A stretch of 64,000 bases of DNA from Blasia pusilla (taxonomy: Eukaryota > Marchantiophyta > Marchantiopsida > Blasiales): contig CM114272.1 of NCBI GenBank assembly GCA_050084515.1, forward strand, positions 10,292,001 through 10,356,000, given 5' to 3'. Both the position numbers and the translations under genes were made by a program. The notes below the pieces were generated by a model. It ran no database searches. It was not told where the DNA came from and saw only the letters and a program-made list of their open reading frames with translations. This document shows, one piece after another, positions 12,601 to 25,158 of this stretch; the stretch's first letter is position 1; every line of letters starts with the position of its first letter.

Positions 12601-13190
12601 AATATCTACAAATAGGTCTCGTAATCCAATGAACCAATGCTTACCATTGTGCATGGTTACGCGTTTCAAAGAGGTGGTAGGAAAACCCTGGATTTGCATC
12701 CATAAGAGTTTGGACCAAGTTGGAAGTTGGCCCAATCTATGTCCATGTGGGAGAAGTTATGGGATCCACTTTGTAAGAAGGGGATCAATTTACGAGTAAA
12801 TGGCCCGGAAAGAAGTTCACAAGTTTTGGTTTCTTTAGTGATAATTGGCATGTTTCTTGTGAGTGTGCACCATTAACTAAGAACATCACTTTGCATATGC
12901 CTTGTAATTGTAAATCCCATTTTTTACACCTCCCTAAAATTCATTGCGGATTTGCAAAGTCCTCCCATAACCATTCCAAAATTTGAGATGTATTACAACT
13001 TACTATATTCATTCACTATCGTGATATTTGCAAACTAATGGCTCAAAGTATAAGAATGCACGACATGCTTATTGATTCATCGTTGGAATATCGTTCAAGA
13101 TGTTCATTGCATTCAGCCCTAACAAATTATGCAAATACAAAATATAGTTCAACACAACATTATCTCATAAAAAATGCTCGTTTCTAGCAT
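9650..13190. other. Non-coding DNA, no gene recognised
   Basis: Mixed AT-rich sequence with a TA run near 9727-9740 and an AAAT run near 11458-11480. Scattered open frames of 60-100 codons (for example 12521-12799) show no domain, no plausible splice structure and no protein-like composition. I find no tRNA or rRNA. It is probably old, unclassified repeat DNA. Confidence 0.4.
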
Positions 13191-13196
13191 CTATAT

Positions 13197-13238
13197 TAAT
13201 AAGGGAGGATTACCTGCCATGGCAATCCTCCCTTATTA
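13197..13238. other. Perfect 15-bp inverted repeat (hairpin)
   Basis: The arm TAATAAGGGAGGATT (13197-13211) is exactly reverse-complementary to AATCCTCCCTTATTA (13224-13238), with a 12-nt loop that contains the palindrome TGCCATGGCA shared with the arm edge. Weaker pairing seems to continue a few bases outward. It could be the core of a small fold-back transposon or a transcribed hairpin. The sequence alone does not say which. Confidence 0.7.
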
Positions 13239-13239
13239 C

Positions 13240-16200
13240 ATATAAAATCCCATATGGTAGACATGTTTCCTCAACATCCTTAACCAAATTTGACATGTGA
13301 TGACACATATCAAATTTGATTAAGAATTTTCTTACGCTCCCTTAAAGATAATGTCCAATTCGGCTAATGCACGAATATGATGAACACTTGTTATCCCTCA
13401 TGCTCGAGACTAACCCAATAAATGTACATTCTCTAGTATTTCAGTTGGAGAACTATACTAGTGCTCGTCAGGATCCTGCAAGATCCTCAAAATCTTGAAA
13501 AAAACTTGGAGCAAGAATCGCCCAAAACACCCCCTCTTCCAACACTAGAGTGGCCTTAACATAGCCAACTAGAAATAACCAAATTAATGGCCTTTATCTA
13601 ATATGATTCTTGCACCACAAGCAAGGAGATGTCCTTTGGTTAGGAAATCTAATAACTATGATAAGCCTACTCCAGGAATTTTTTTTAGAGAATTCTAGTC
13701 TTAATCGTACAACATGCCGAGGTGAGACTCTTCTTGTAATATCATTATGCTCAACATCCAAATTTTTATGTGTTTTCTTACACGCAAACCCTACTTCTAA
13801 TCCAATAGCCAACCTAATGTTGACCCTCCAAAGAGATCCCAATTCCCCCCTCCCCCTCGCACGCGTTCAAACTATGTTTCCTATATGATATTGAATAATA
13901 TTTACACTAGTATTTTCATATATATGACTATAAGTATCTTACAAGTCATACGGATATGACTACATCAATTTTTGTAAGAAAAATAAATAAATAAAACCAA
14001 CCAAGTGATATTTGAAGTTATTTTGTACACAATTCATTAATTGGCGAGTCATAGAAAGTATACATTTCTTTGAGTGAAAAAACCAATATTTATATTATAG
14101 TCTGCAAACTTTTTGATAGCATATATATTTATGATCAGAGAATACATGAATATTTCAAGTGTCATTCAATTTGTTCGCAAAATTAACAACCAAACTTATG
14201 ATTTTGACTCTCATGTGTTTCTTTTTTAAATTTTGAATTCAATAAAATTTTGCAATTAGGTTCTTCTCCATTAATCCAAAATTTTAGGATAATCAAAAAG
14301 TTAAGGAATAAGCACAACAAAAAACAATAAATAATAACACATCATGATGTGGAATTAAATTTTAAGCGTTTATTATTTTATTATCCTCAAGATGATGTAC
14401 TCAATATATACAACATTACCATTACTCAACTGAAAATATTGGAAATTTTCAAGCTATGACACATATATGGGTACGGGATGATTATGAGTTTTTAAAATTT
14501 TCAATTCGAATGAGAACATGTCTCTAATTGGAATTAGAGTTGATTGTTGTAATTCTGGAACTTAAATTATATTTTACTGTTAAGATTATAATTAGATGAA
14601 GGGAGGCATTCAATATTCTCATATTCCTTGAATTTCCAAAATTATCCAATGATATAGATTTGGTACGTGTAAAAGAGAATCTTGAAATTTTGGATATTTG
14701 AAGATCACATCCAACATTATCCATGACTATCTTTAAATCTTAAAACTTTATTTAAGCATGTGTGGTCATGAAGGTTGCACGTGGATAAAGTCTGTGTCCG
14801 TCAACATGTCAATGTACATGGACTTACTTCGGTCCTATGTAAGGACTTCTCTATGTGAGCCCCACCTTCCCATTTTTTCTGATTCCTCCCAACTGCCTTC
14901 GTATCTCATAGTGCCCTATTTCTTCCTTCCTCCACCTCCACTCCCTTCCCTCTTAATTCCCCTCTCGCTCTTGCCATTCCTTCCATCATAAACTACTAAA
15001 GTGTTGATTCGTGCTATGCACGAATGAGATTCACATTTTAAAGAATCTAGTTTAGTGCCTCCGGTCCTCTTTTCCCTTCCTCATTTAATTTAATTTTTTC
15101 CACTTAGCTTAACTTCATCTCTTAAAGCAACATGTGTCAATATCAAAAGAATCCTTATATGACAGGTGTCAACATTGGAGGAGGGTTTTCTATAACCGAT
15201 TGTCTTTTAATCATACAGAAAAGTGTGCATCCTACCCCTTGGAATACATGTTAGTGGATATATCTAGACTTGCCCGTCCATGTTCGTTTTGCGCAGCCAT
15301 GGTCGCCATATGCATTTTTATGAATATTTTATTCCCCAACGAGAAATAAAGAATCAAACATAAAGTCATGACCCTCATATTTCAATGTGATTTTTTAAGA
15401 ATATTTCATGTCTTTGAGATACATATATTATGAATCCATTCATATCAATCACTCTTGATTTCATAAATTTGAATTCTCGAAAAAAAAATCCACCAAAATC
15501 ACCACACTTGAACTTTCACTATCAATTTAATTTAATTTATAATTATTTAATTTAATTAATTTTCAACCATTAGCTCGACCTTTCTTAAAATTCATGTTAT
15601 CCAAATTTTCTCAAAATTTAAAATATTGGGATATAATCATAACTTCTTAGATATTAGAGAAAATAATATTGTTTTGTTTTTCATAGGAGATGGAGCTCCA
15701 TTTTCCTTAAAAAAATCCATAGATTTTATCTATATAAATCCCAAATCATGACAAATTTTTTTATTTTTGAAATATTCATCAATACGATTATAATTTAATT
15801 CACTATCTATACTTTTATTTGGGGATTGCTCTAGAATGGTTAGAACTTAAGAGTTCAATACGTATATTTTTCAACTTGGGAATATCCGATGCGTTGCACA
15901 TATACAATATATATAAAGGGTTAGATGTATAAAGAGTTGAATAACAAGGATTTGTGCATCGTACGGTCCCTTGTGGGTCCTAACTAATATTGATATGGAG
16001 TAAGATTGGGGTTTTTAGAACAAGACTCACAAGGATTGTGTATAAGGAGTGGATTGTTTTCAAATTTTAAATTATTAAAAAAATATTCTATTGGATTCTA
16101 TGAAAAGTTTAAATATTATTGGATATCCTCCCATATTATTTTGACTTTTAAAGTATTGATATTCCCCAAAGCTCTTCCTATCTCAAGCTTTGCAAGCAAA

Positions 16201-16470
16201 AGTCTTGGCGTTGACTCTCAAAGACTCAACCAGTTGTGCATTCCAAAGGTAGCGAGAAGGTGCCGAATGGAAATGGGATCAAGTCTCCCCAAGTGCGTCC
16301 CATCTTTGACTTTCCCTCATCCTTGCAAGAATCTACACCCCTTTTTTACGTAAGGCTAGTCTCGCTAGTGTGTGAGCGTCTCGCCTTTGATTAGCCCTGA
16401 GGCTGATTCTTCCGACATTCCTAGTCTCTCAACTTGCTATTCTAGGTTTGGACTTTGATGGTTCACACTA
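13240..16470. other. AT-rich non-coding DNA
   Basis: Very AT-rich with long poly-A/T stretches, and no reading frame that I recognise. The open frame at 16006-16353 (115 codons) has no visible domain or supporting context and I do not call it a gene. Confidence 0.4.
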
Positions 16471-16479
16471 AGGTTTGGC

Positions 16480-17600
16480 TTTAACTAGTAATGATGATTC
16501 TCTTCCCGTATCCTTCTTAGCATGAGTTCCATAAACTTAGCTATTTGCCACAAACATAGAGTTGATGGACAAATATATAGTGGATGGGACCATGGATTGA
16601 GAAAGTTGATAGATGGACTGATGGGGATAGAGTTGATGGATGGATGAGATCTCCCTTGATCCGCCTTGGTGGAGGACCTATACCTTTTCCTCATGTATAT
16701 CCACTTGTCATGAACCTCAGGAACCACATGCTCCCATGACCTCTAGCCCTATCTGACTTCCATATCCTTTGTGGAACTCAATCTGGATGTTGATTGGGAT
16801 ATAATCTGAAACACCTCTTCCATATATGGCCATAGGAATGGTTGCGATCATAATGTAATATGCACTTGTCTTTATAAATTAGACTTCAACATCCCATACA
16901 ATTCTTGGATGGCATTAGACTTCATCACCCCTAAGTGATGAAGTTGAAGGAGGTGGATAAACGCCTCTTGCAAAATCTACCTTATTTGCCCATGGAAGTT
17001 GTGAACTTCGTGGTCCATACCTCCTATTAGTTCCTTTGTTGCTTTGTGAATAACTCCATCATGACCTTGGACATTGAAAAATCTGACCTGACAATGCAAT
17101 TTCTCTAATCGAACTCATCTGTCCATGGCTATCACTAGCTCCTCTAAATCCTTCTCATCATGTGAGAATGGCTTAGTCCATCACATGTAATATGCGTTAT
17201 AGTGAAGTCTCAAGGCCTTGATCTTTGATGCTAACTTGAGGGAAACCTCATGCATATGATTATCATCCATCTAAGCCCCCCCACAAACGATAGAGCATAT
17301 TTCCTGATGCAGTGAAAGTATTGAACTCTTTTGAGTTCCTTGCCCTTTATAAGTCATACTAGCTTCTAGACTCCACTACGAGATCGTGTAATTCAATGGT
17401 TCCCAAGACCCTTGAAAACCTTTGCCATCCTCTACCCTCCTCATGCATCTCGTACACCCAAATGGTAGGACCAATCAACGTGCGTGATGATGTATTGAAA
17501 CCTCATCCTCTAAGGCTTCTTCCCTCTCGATATGATTGTGACATTTAAGGAGGTTGAGGTGGTCCCTTGTGAGGAGACCCTCTATACCTTGTGCCATCCT
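16480..17600 (-). pseudogene. Possible gag relic of a gypsy element
   Basis: On the minus strand, near 17330-17480, it reads WVYEMHEEGRGWQRFSRVLG followed by TIELHDLVV, which parallels the Gag fragment at 4540-4690 (EVHDMGHWG...FSGAIGTIDLI). The rest is broken by stops. A solo LTR1 lies 80 bp beyond it, in an orientation that would not suit it as this relic's 5' LTR. Call is by similarity to the 3-4.8 kb relic only. Confidence 0.35.
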
Positions 17601-17679
17601 ATGTAAACCCTATAGTATTATTCTCCAGTGTACCATCTTTCCTCTCAAAATCCCAAAAGGATGCAATGATGACCCATTT

Positions 17680-18706
17680 TGTCGTGCACCTACTCTCCTT
17701 GAAGGCTAATCTTTGTTGTTGGGGAAGCGTGCGTTTAGTAGGTCACGCTGTCAACGTTGATATGCATCCAAACACGCACTAGGGTTAGTTGGGTCTTGGA
17801 TCAATCAGCGGGCTAACTTTCCGAGTTCTTGTCTCGGTCTCTCATCAAGCTCAACCTTCCTAGTTTAGCGGTTTACAACACAAGCAAGTCTCAAAAGACT
17901 TGGGACAGACTTTCTGGTCGGTTCAGAAACCTCAAACGACATTTTGCGCCTGGCGGTTCCAACTGTCCAATAGACATCCAATGACTCCCTAACCAAGACT
18001 CAAACATAATAAATCATGGGTCAAAACTCAAATGTGGAGTACAAAGTCCACTCCCTTGGATCAGGTTTGGGTTTCGAGTTCCAACGCCAAACTCCCATTC
18101 CATCACGTGCCCTTCAGAAGCCGTGTGGTGCTCAGAGTGGGGATTCGTGTTCCAAGCCTTCTTGGAGAGACTCCTCCCTTACTAGTACTTTTGGGGATCT
18201 CTCGGGTTCCCCACTTTTAGGGAAAGACACCCGGGCCTCTTCAATTGGCCTTCAACCCGATTGCTCTCGCAGTCGTTTCCAGCCAATATCTTAGTATGTA
18301 CTAATGCATTTTCTAAGATCTTTAGTGCATTGGAAGCGTCTCAAGATAAGCTTTGCAATGCACTCTTATTTATCCCAAGAAAATTTTGGGATGCGTTATG
18401 GTCCAAAACATAGTCCAATTCCCCAAATACTAGTCGTGTTCCAAAACTGGTTCTCACCTCTTTTGCAACCAACCTTCCAAGACTCAACTCACGCAAGTCT
18501 TGGCTCGCATTTGGTCTAGGTTTCTTTGTCGAAACCACTAACGCATGAAACACACAACTCTATTATGCATTTCTTCTATTGGAATTTTCCAAGAGACCTT
18601 TCCAAATGCCTCTCAAAAGCGCGATCATCACAGCATGAGTTCACTTGAGTTCTACTGTTCCGCTTGGCGCCTATTTGGTGTTCGTTTGGTTATGAGGGTT
18701 GCGACA
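17680..18706 (-). repeat. Solo LTR1, complete, inverted
   Basis: A full LTR1 in reverse: it begins TGTCGTGCACCTACTCTCC and ends GGTTATGAGGGTTGCGACA, 1027 bp, nearly the same length as copy A. The flanks are CATTT (17675-17679) and CACTT (18707-18711), a 5-bp target duplication with one mismatch, so this insertion is probably older than copies A and B. It lies beside the gag-like relic at 16480-17600. Confidence 0.8.
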
Positions 18707-18709
18707 CAC

Positions 18710-20430
18710 TTACCACAATTTGGGATCGCCCTGAACCCCACAAGTAATCTCTCAATCAGTAGAGAAATAAATGTGTGGCATTCAACGTAGACTATCTCAT
18801 ACAATTATATATATGTACAACGAGTGAATAGGCGACATGGTGTGGCAACACTCCACGATGATCTTTGTCACAAAAAAATATATAAAAATTAGTGAGAATT
18901 TTTTGACATCCCACATGGGTCTATGCCCCTACACCAAACATAAAAAAAATGTAGGTCCATCCACCAAAAAAATTGCATGCCAAACACACTCAAATTTTCT
19001 TTTCTAAAAAGTCCAAGCTCGGGACTAAGATGAGTAATATGAATCGGCAACGTCAATGTTGCTCTCCAAAAACCCACAAGTGCAAACCCTATTTGAACTT
19101 AACACTAGAATCCTCATGTCATCACCAAGTCGTAATCCTTGATGATAACAAGGCGTAATTCTCCTCTATGCTACGATGTATTACCAAATGACATGGTATT
19201 GCTACAATTTGCACAACACTAAATGATGTGATGTGGAAACTTGCGGCACCCCCTAGCCTCTCATATAAAGACTTCATTCCTCAATGCTTGTGTTGCTCCA
19301 TGATTAAGACAATGTGATGGGTCATGAGTGCCATGGCGTGTTGAAACCACTAGTCTCAAAACAACGTATTTGATTGATTGAGAGTGATAACCATTCATTT
19401 TGCATCTAAGAGAAAAACCAATAACTCAATCCCATCACTCCTTGAATCCCCAATATCATAGGGTGATGAGCTTACGATCAACAAAGGATAGCAAAAGAAA
19501 CACAAAAAACCCTCAACGAAAAAGTAGGGATGGAAAATAGATGGGTAAATGGATACAATAGCAAGTAAAATGTGACAAGCACATGTTACATCTTAGTTAG
19601 GCGACAAGCACAATTTTACCGCACAGACAGCATTTACAGGGGGTCACCGGATTTTTTGGGTGTAACTTCGTCTTGAGATGTTAGATAAGGTTAGGAAAAT
19701 TCTGTTGCATCTTTTTGACGATTTCCATATTTTAGTCTTAGTCAGTCAAGTGCGGTCACCTAGAAACTTGTGTACGCAGGCAACTGTTTGGAGGTTATTT
19801 TTGGGATCAATGCCTTTTGTCTCTTCCCAAGGCTATAAGAGAAGGAGAGATGGCTTTCCCAAACCTTCTTTCTCGTGTTGGGCCTTGGGAGCACCTCTTT
19901 TGCTTTGTGTGTAGTAGGAAATACGTTGATAGCATCCAGATTTCCTCATACCAAAGGGTGGATGTGGCTCGATATGTTGATGTAGATTAGGAGTCAAGTT
20001 GGCCATGTGAGTCATTTTTACTCTGATTTTATATGAGAAAGATGCAAGGGGATAAGGGGGATTTTTTGTATGTAGGTAAGCAAGCAAGTTTTCTTGGTGG
20101 GGAGCCCTTGGAGATGCAACTTGGCATTTGTGGTGTTTGTTTTTTATTTGAAAGACCATGCACGGAAGTGTTGTCCATTTTTCTCACATTGCATTGGTGC
20201 GGGTTGACGGGGGACAATAGCAGAGTGTAGCATGGCGTATGGCCATGGGTGTTCACGAGTGGGCGTCGATGAGTGAGCGACGAGTGTCGGGAAAGTCAAG
20301 AAGGAGAGGAAGAAAGCTTTGCATAAATTGCAGCCAATGGGGGGAAATCAAATAAACGAGGCTAGGGTGGGAGTCACTACTAGGTCAAAATAACCATAGC
20401 GTAGGTGGGTGAGTTAGGGCAGGATAAATA
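18710..20430. other. Unclassified repeat-like DNA
   Basis: No gene recognised. The part around 20080-20180 (GGGGAGCCCTTGGAGA ... GAAAGACCATGCACGGAAGTG) resembles 34345-34430 (GGGGAGCCCATGGAGA ... GGAAGACCATGAGCAAAAGTG), so the two stretches are probably diverged copies of one repeat. Open frames here, such as 19833-20159 on the minus strand, show no domain. Confidence 0.4.
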
Positions 20431-20534
20431 AATTTGAGCCATCAAGTGGACAGAGCCATGCACACGGGCCACGAAGGAGATAGGAGAGTCAAGGCGGCTT
20501 ACGGCGAGTGCTTTGCAGGTGGGAGCTATAGGTC

Positions 20535-21030
20535 TCAATCACTCTATGAGACCTCCCCCATTGCTAGTACTTCTATTGTTCTCCGCCCTCCCCCTATCTT
20601 AGGAGAGGGGATGTTTGGGTCACTCTTATTAACCCTCAACACAACTCCTCGTACAATTGTTTTCATGAATTTTATTTGTCTCTGCTTATGCATTTGCTAA
20701 GATATTTGGTTCCTTGGAACTAGCTTTGCATAAGCTTTCCAACGCCATGTTTTTAGTTCCAAATTCATCATAGGACTTAAATTTATGGTCCAAAATACAA
20801 TCAAAACCCCAAATGCTAGTCACGTTCCAAATATGGCTCTCACCTTTTTAGCAACCACTCTTATTAGACTCGACTCCTCTCAAGTTTGGGTTCAAGTTTT
20901 CCTAATGCATAAAATGCTCAACCTTCTTTGATTCTCATCTCTTGTGTCTCTTGCATCTCTTCCAAGAGACCATTGAACGCGCAACTTTCATAGCGTGAGC
21001 ACGTTTGGCACTCGTTTGGTTATGAGGGTC
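20535..21030 (-). repeat. LTR1 fragment, inverted
   Basis: First half of LTR1 in reverse, ending GGTTATGAGGGTC at 21018-21030. The last bases of the unit (GCGACA) are replaced by a CT dinucleotide run. The other half is missing. It is joined directly to an inverted LTR2 fragment. Confidence 0.6.
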
Positions 21031-21560
21031 ACTCTCTCTCTCTCTCTCTCTCTCTTCAAACCATATACACTCTCTTAATGAGAGACTTGGTTACATACAC
21101 AAGTCAAGGAGGACCATAGTTCCACTGCCTCATGCTAAGAGGTTCAATAAAGAGAGAATAAGCTCCAAAGCTCTCTCTCTCCTTGGGTATACCCCCTTCC
21201 CTCTCCCAAACTCTCTCCACGGTAACCAATGCTTGGAGGTCACCTCCTTGGCTTTTGACTTGTTGTAGGAAATCGAGGATAATTTCTCCAAATATAAATT
21301 CAAGTATGCTCAAAATAGGAACTTGCCCGAAATAGTAAGTTTCAAGCTATGGCTCCAAATAAGCCAAAATGAAAGGGAAACCTGCTCTCTTTAAGTTAAC
21401 CATGGCCTCAGCATATCAACCTCGAACTTTTGAGGTTGTCCTTCATTTTCCTTTGAGGCGATCTACTAGATCTTGTTGATCTATCTCAAAAGAAGTGACA
21501 ATATGATCGTATGGTGAAGGAGACTGGAAGATAGCAAGGTGAAAACCGGAAGGAGGTGAG
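21031..21560 (-). repeat. LTR2-family fragment with CT microsatellite
   Basis: The CT run at 21032-21055 and the following 500 bp match 32500-33030 in reverse. Shared blocks include AGAGAGCAGGTTTCCC, a segment that reads GGCTCATTTGGAGCCATA at 32 kb, and TTGTCAC(G/T)TCTTTT. In the 32-kb copy a GAGAGAGAGTG stretch stands where this copy has its CT run. No ends were found, so whether it is an LTR or another repeat is open. The open frames in it have no protein character. Confidence 0.5.
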
Positions 21561-22239
21561 ATCCAAACACTGACTATAGCCGCACATGGGAAAGAAGGTG
21601 CGATTTTTGGTATGTCACACCACCTTTATAGGGCACCATGCATAATGAGGGTGCGATAGTGAATTAGGGGAAGGAGGAGGATACGGGCCTTGGGGCCGCG
21701 AGTTGGGTTAGAAGGGATGGATCCGGCTAGGTACGCTTTGAGGATCAGGAAGGGGACTCACTTGCGAAGGTTCATATACCTCAAGAATGGAGAAAGAAGA
21801 GGAGAGGTGTACCACATAGGGCGGCGTGCCTGGAGCTCATACAAAGGGAAAGAAACTAACGGAAGTTGGACGGATGTGAAAGGAGAAGGCGTGAGGTAAG
21901 GCCGAGAGGTGTGGGTTAGCCAATACTTACTTAGTAAGGAATGCGAGGTAGGATACGTGGTTGGGCATGGCAAGGTAGATGGACAACGCAATAAAAAATT
22001 GTATGGTTAGGCCTTGTATGTGGTTAGACATGCTGACGTTGTGCTAGGGATTTTTTTGGTAGGAGATATTTCCGCGACTTGGGATTTCGGGCGAGGAGTG
22101 CAATTGGTGGTGAGATTTGCTTATCATTGGGAGTTCAATGGAAAAGTATTGATTGTCTAGTTCCATGAAACCGGTGGCAAGATGGGTGATCCATGCTGAG
22201 AGTTTGCGACGGAGTGTTAGAGATAGAGACGCACGCGTC

Positions 22240-22262
22240 GATGCCGACAATTAGTCGGCATC
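22240..22262. other. Short perfect hairpin
   Basis: GATGCCGAC (22240-22248), loop AATTA, GTCGGCATC (22254-22262). It lies in repeat DNA between the LTR2 and LTR1 fragments. It is not followed by a T-run that would suggest a Pol III terminator. Chance occurrence is possible. Confidence 0.45.
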
Positions 22263-22329
22263 CGCTAATGGGAGGTTCCACGTATTGCTCAAGGAGATTT
22301 TCATGTCGTGGAGGTTTCCACACCACATG

Positions 22330-22786
22330 GAGCAATCACTAAAGGGGGAGGGTCTCTAAGGGATGCTTGGGACCCAAACTATACTTTTGGGCACCGTGGG
22401 GCAAACCAAGGCGACGAAGTAGATCAAGAGATTTGTCTTAGGGTATGGGCACCAAGCCAAGTGTGAGGGGGCAAATTTTAGATGCCAACACTGGACCTTG
22501 ATCCATGAATTAATTCTTGGGTCTTAGTTAGAGACTAATTTGAGATTTATTGGATTGTTAGTGCCTGGACTACTTAGGAAGTCATGTGTTGGAAGTAAGG
22601 GGTTATGAACTATTGAGCTTGTTGGATAGCTTGAGTCGAGAAATCGGGGAGATGTGTGGCTCGTTGATTCAAACAGTGGCTAACATGAGTTTATTTGGGT
22701 GGAGATCAATTATGAGAGTGTGACGTACTGAATGTACAATCCCACAATATTAGAGATCAATATTCAAGAGGAATAAGCGCACAATA
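22330..22786 (+). repeat. LTR1 fragment (3' half)
   Basis: Diverged second half of LTR1. It matches from AAGGGGGAGGGTCTCTAAGGG through CTTTTGGGCACCGTGGGGC and ends at GAATAAGCGCACAATA, the decayed form of GTAGGCGCACGACA. It lies about 45 bp from the end of the integrase-PHD relic (22830-23830), where that minus-strand element's 3' LTR would be expected. LTR1 may therefore be the LTR of that element family, but this is an inference. Confidence 0.6.
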
Positions 22787-22829
22787 TCCATATCATAAGA
22801 GTAAGTATAAATATTTGGCTACTTGTCCT

Positions 22830-23830
22830 ATGTACATATGGGCCACATCCATTGTTCACAAGGGACTCTAGCAAGAGGTGGCATCGAACATGTCATGTGT
22901 CACCGTCACGGACTAGCATTGTGGTTGATTCGCTTATCTTAGACTCATACAACATACATCGCAAGCCTATTTGCATCACTATCAAGCTTGGGTCAAATGT
23001 TCTATTGATGTTGGGAAAGTGATATGGCACACACATTTACACATAGTCATTCCAAACAACACCATCACAATCCTCTAACAAGATAACACCGTACCAAAAA
23101 ATCTCACGCATTCTCAAAATGTTGCACCCTGCTATCCAAAGTTCTTGATATAGGTAGATATAGTATCCTTCATGGAACTCTAGATGGTTGGTCAATATCC
23201 TCCACCCTTAATGATCATATATCTGAATGTGTCTGGATGTTGTGCAATTGCAATATTCTTAGACCAAATAGGCATGCGAGTAGGCACGACGCTCTAAAAT
23301 ATCTCCGCCTCTGGGAATTTTCTTGCATCCACATATAAAGGTCATTAAAGTTCAACACCTTATTAGCACAATGATGGATGGATATAGGTAAATCTTACTC
23401 TCATCCATGAAGCTAAAGATAAGGGAAACAATTGTTGAGGATGCATGCCTACTAAACATGTATCTCATTTCCAACTATGGTTGCTTTAATTCCCAACCTT
23501 ATGTGTGACCTCTTTACAAGCCATATTTGCATAAACTCATGCTTGTTGTTGATACAGATCTCTTGGCTAGACCATCCATCTAAGGATGATTTTATGATGT
23601 CGTGACATGAGTGATCAATGCAAGTTCATACAAGGCATGAAAATCCCCAAGAAACTCAGTGCCCAATTGCAAGTTAGTCAACACTTTTGTTGGTATGCCT
23701 TACTCAATACTTGGTTCAAAAATTCATATGCTACTCCCTTGCTTTCCTTGTTGGGTAATTAATACAACCGACTCTATTGGCTTGGAGAAGTGTGCGACTA
23801 TCCTTAAAAGACCTACAAAGCAAAAAATAT
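22830..23830 (-). pseudogene. Second integrase-PHD-like relic
   Basis: Minus-strand remnant of the same lineage as 7600-9640. Integrase core fragments are KPIESVVLIT, then TKVLTNLQLGTEFLGDF (second catalytic Asp replaced by Asn, downstream Glu kept), then DGLAKRSV. The C-terminal part reads NILRMREIFWYGVILLEDCDG near 23050-23110, matching ILRMREMLSSTVLLLQGRDG of the first copy. Beyond it, near 22850-22990, comes LRCMLYESKISESTTMLVRDG, which aligns with the PHD-like stretch of the first copy but has lost several cysteines. Stops are frequent. Confidence 0.65.
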
Positions 23831-23899
23831 CACCTTGATTATTCAACAACACTACTCAAGGTGAAACCATGGTGCCCTCTACAGCAAGTCTAGGTGCCA

Positions 23900-25150
23900 A
23901 CTCCACTAGTCTAGTAAACAAAACCTACTATGAACTTGTGGTGGAGGTCTCAAGCATATGCTTCAAGGGTAGGTGAATCAACTCCTTCATGACTACCTCT
24001 GAACATGAAGCAAAAATGTCAACTCCAAGCTCATATAACATGGCGGCCAATCAAAACACCTCAATGAGCTCACCTCCCGATGCCATAACATTTTAGGGAA
24101 AAAAAAGGGGAAAATTTCCCCAATAAATTTCTCAGCGTAGACTTCTCTTGAGCATCAACAATAGGAGTCTACGTACTCATTCCTCCCATCACTCGTCATA
24201 TCAACACATTAATAACACCATATCTTGGGGAACTCCGATGATGATCCATCAATAGGTCCTTATAACCTCAAACAAAGTAAATGATCAAGGGGGCCTCAAT
24301 CATTTGCTTCCTGGTTGTTACTTTGTAGGGATCCAAATCCACTATTGCTCCACGTTTAACCACAATGTCTGCCTCCATGTGTGCAACCCCATGCATCAAA
24401 TTGGGATAAGTAGAATCCCCACATACTCCAAACAAAGTAGATTCCACCAATCATACATTTAGTAATCTTGAAGCCAAAGAGATATACAATTAGGAATTGC
24501 TCGCGAGGTTAGTACGGAAACCCAAATCAAGAACTTGCAATTGAAAAATTCCAACGATGGATTTAGGATTATTTCTTAATTTACGCTCGCATTCTAGCCT
24601 CATGAGCATAATCTCCCTCGAGCTATCTGGGTGGTGGGCCTCAACCACTTTCACAAGCATGCTCACCTCTTTGTCCTTCATTTGACCACATACTAGAGCG
24701 CTTGCTACTAAAACTCTAGCTACACCAAGGCCTCCAACTCTCTCTGCCCACTGGCCTCTCGAATACATGATTCATGCATAACTTGGGGTGTAAAGTGAAG
24801 CACTTGTCATGATAGATAGGAGGTAGGGCTAGATAGTATGTAGGCCTTGGAGGGTTTCCTTGATGTCACTATTTTTAAATGTTCTATCATAACCTACTCT
24901 TATGTGGTAACATATGTGTCTAGGTCATCCTTCCCTTTATATAAGGTGGTGATCTTTTAGGAGTGTCAAGTGGCTTTAAATTGTACCTTATCTATGTTTG
25001 GCACGACCTAGGATTGTAGTGAGTCAAGCTGACTTGACCATTAGAGGGAGAGGGAGAGGTAGGGAGCTTAAGTGTCCTCTTCTGATAGGACTTAACCTCC
25101 CCTTTACACATTATGTGCCTTTGGAGAGGTCCATGTGGAGGCTTGGAGGG
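23900..25150 (-). pseudogene. Gag/connector relic of the same lineage
   Basis: Near 24060-23920 the minus strand reads LAAMLYELGVDIFAS and then VVMKELIHLPLKHMLETS, parallel to LVAMMCECGEVTAS and VVDLPLEHVLGTS at 2850-2980. The region between this and the integrase relic at 23830 is too short for a reverse transcriptase, so an internal deletion is likely. From 24100 to 25150 one open stretch (24768-24490, 92 codons) may be gag, with no motif that I can name. It ends just before the LTR1 copy at 25159. Confidence 0.4.
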
Positions 25151-25158
25151 AGGGAGTA

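Noticed and set aside
16006-16353. 115-codon open frame as a gene
   Set aside because: AT-rich region, no domain, no splice context, no similarity that I recognise.
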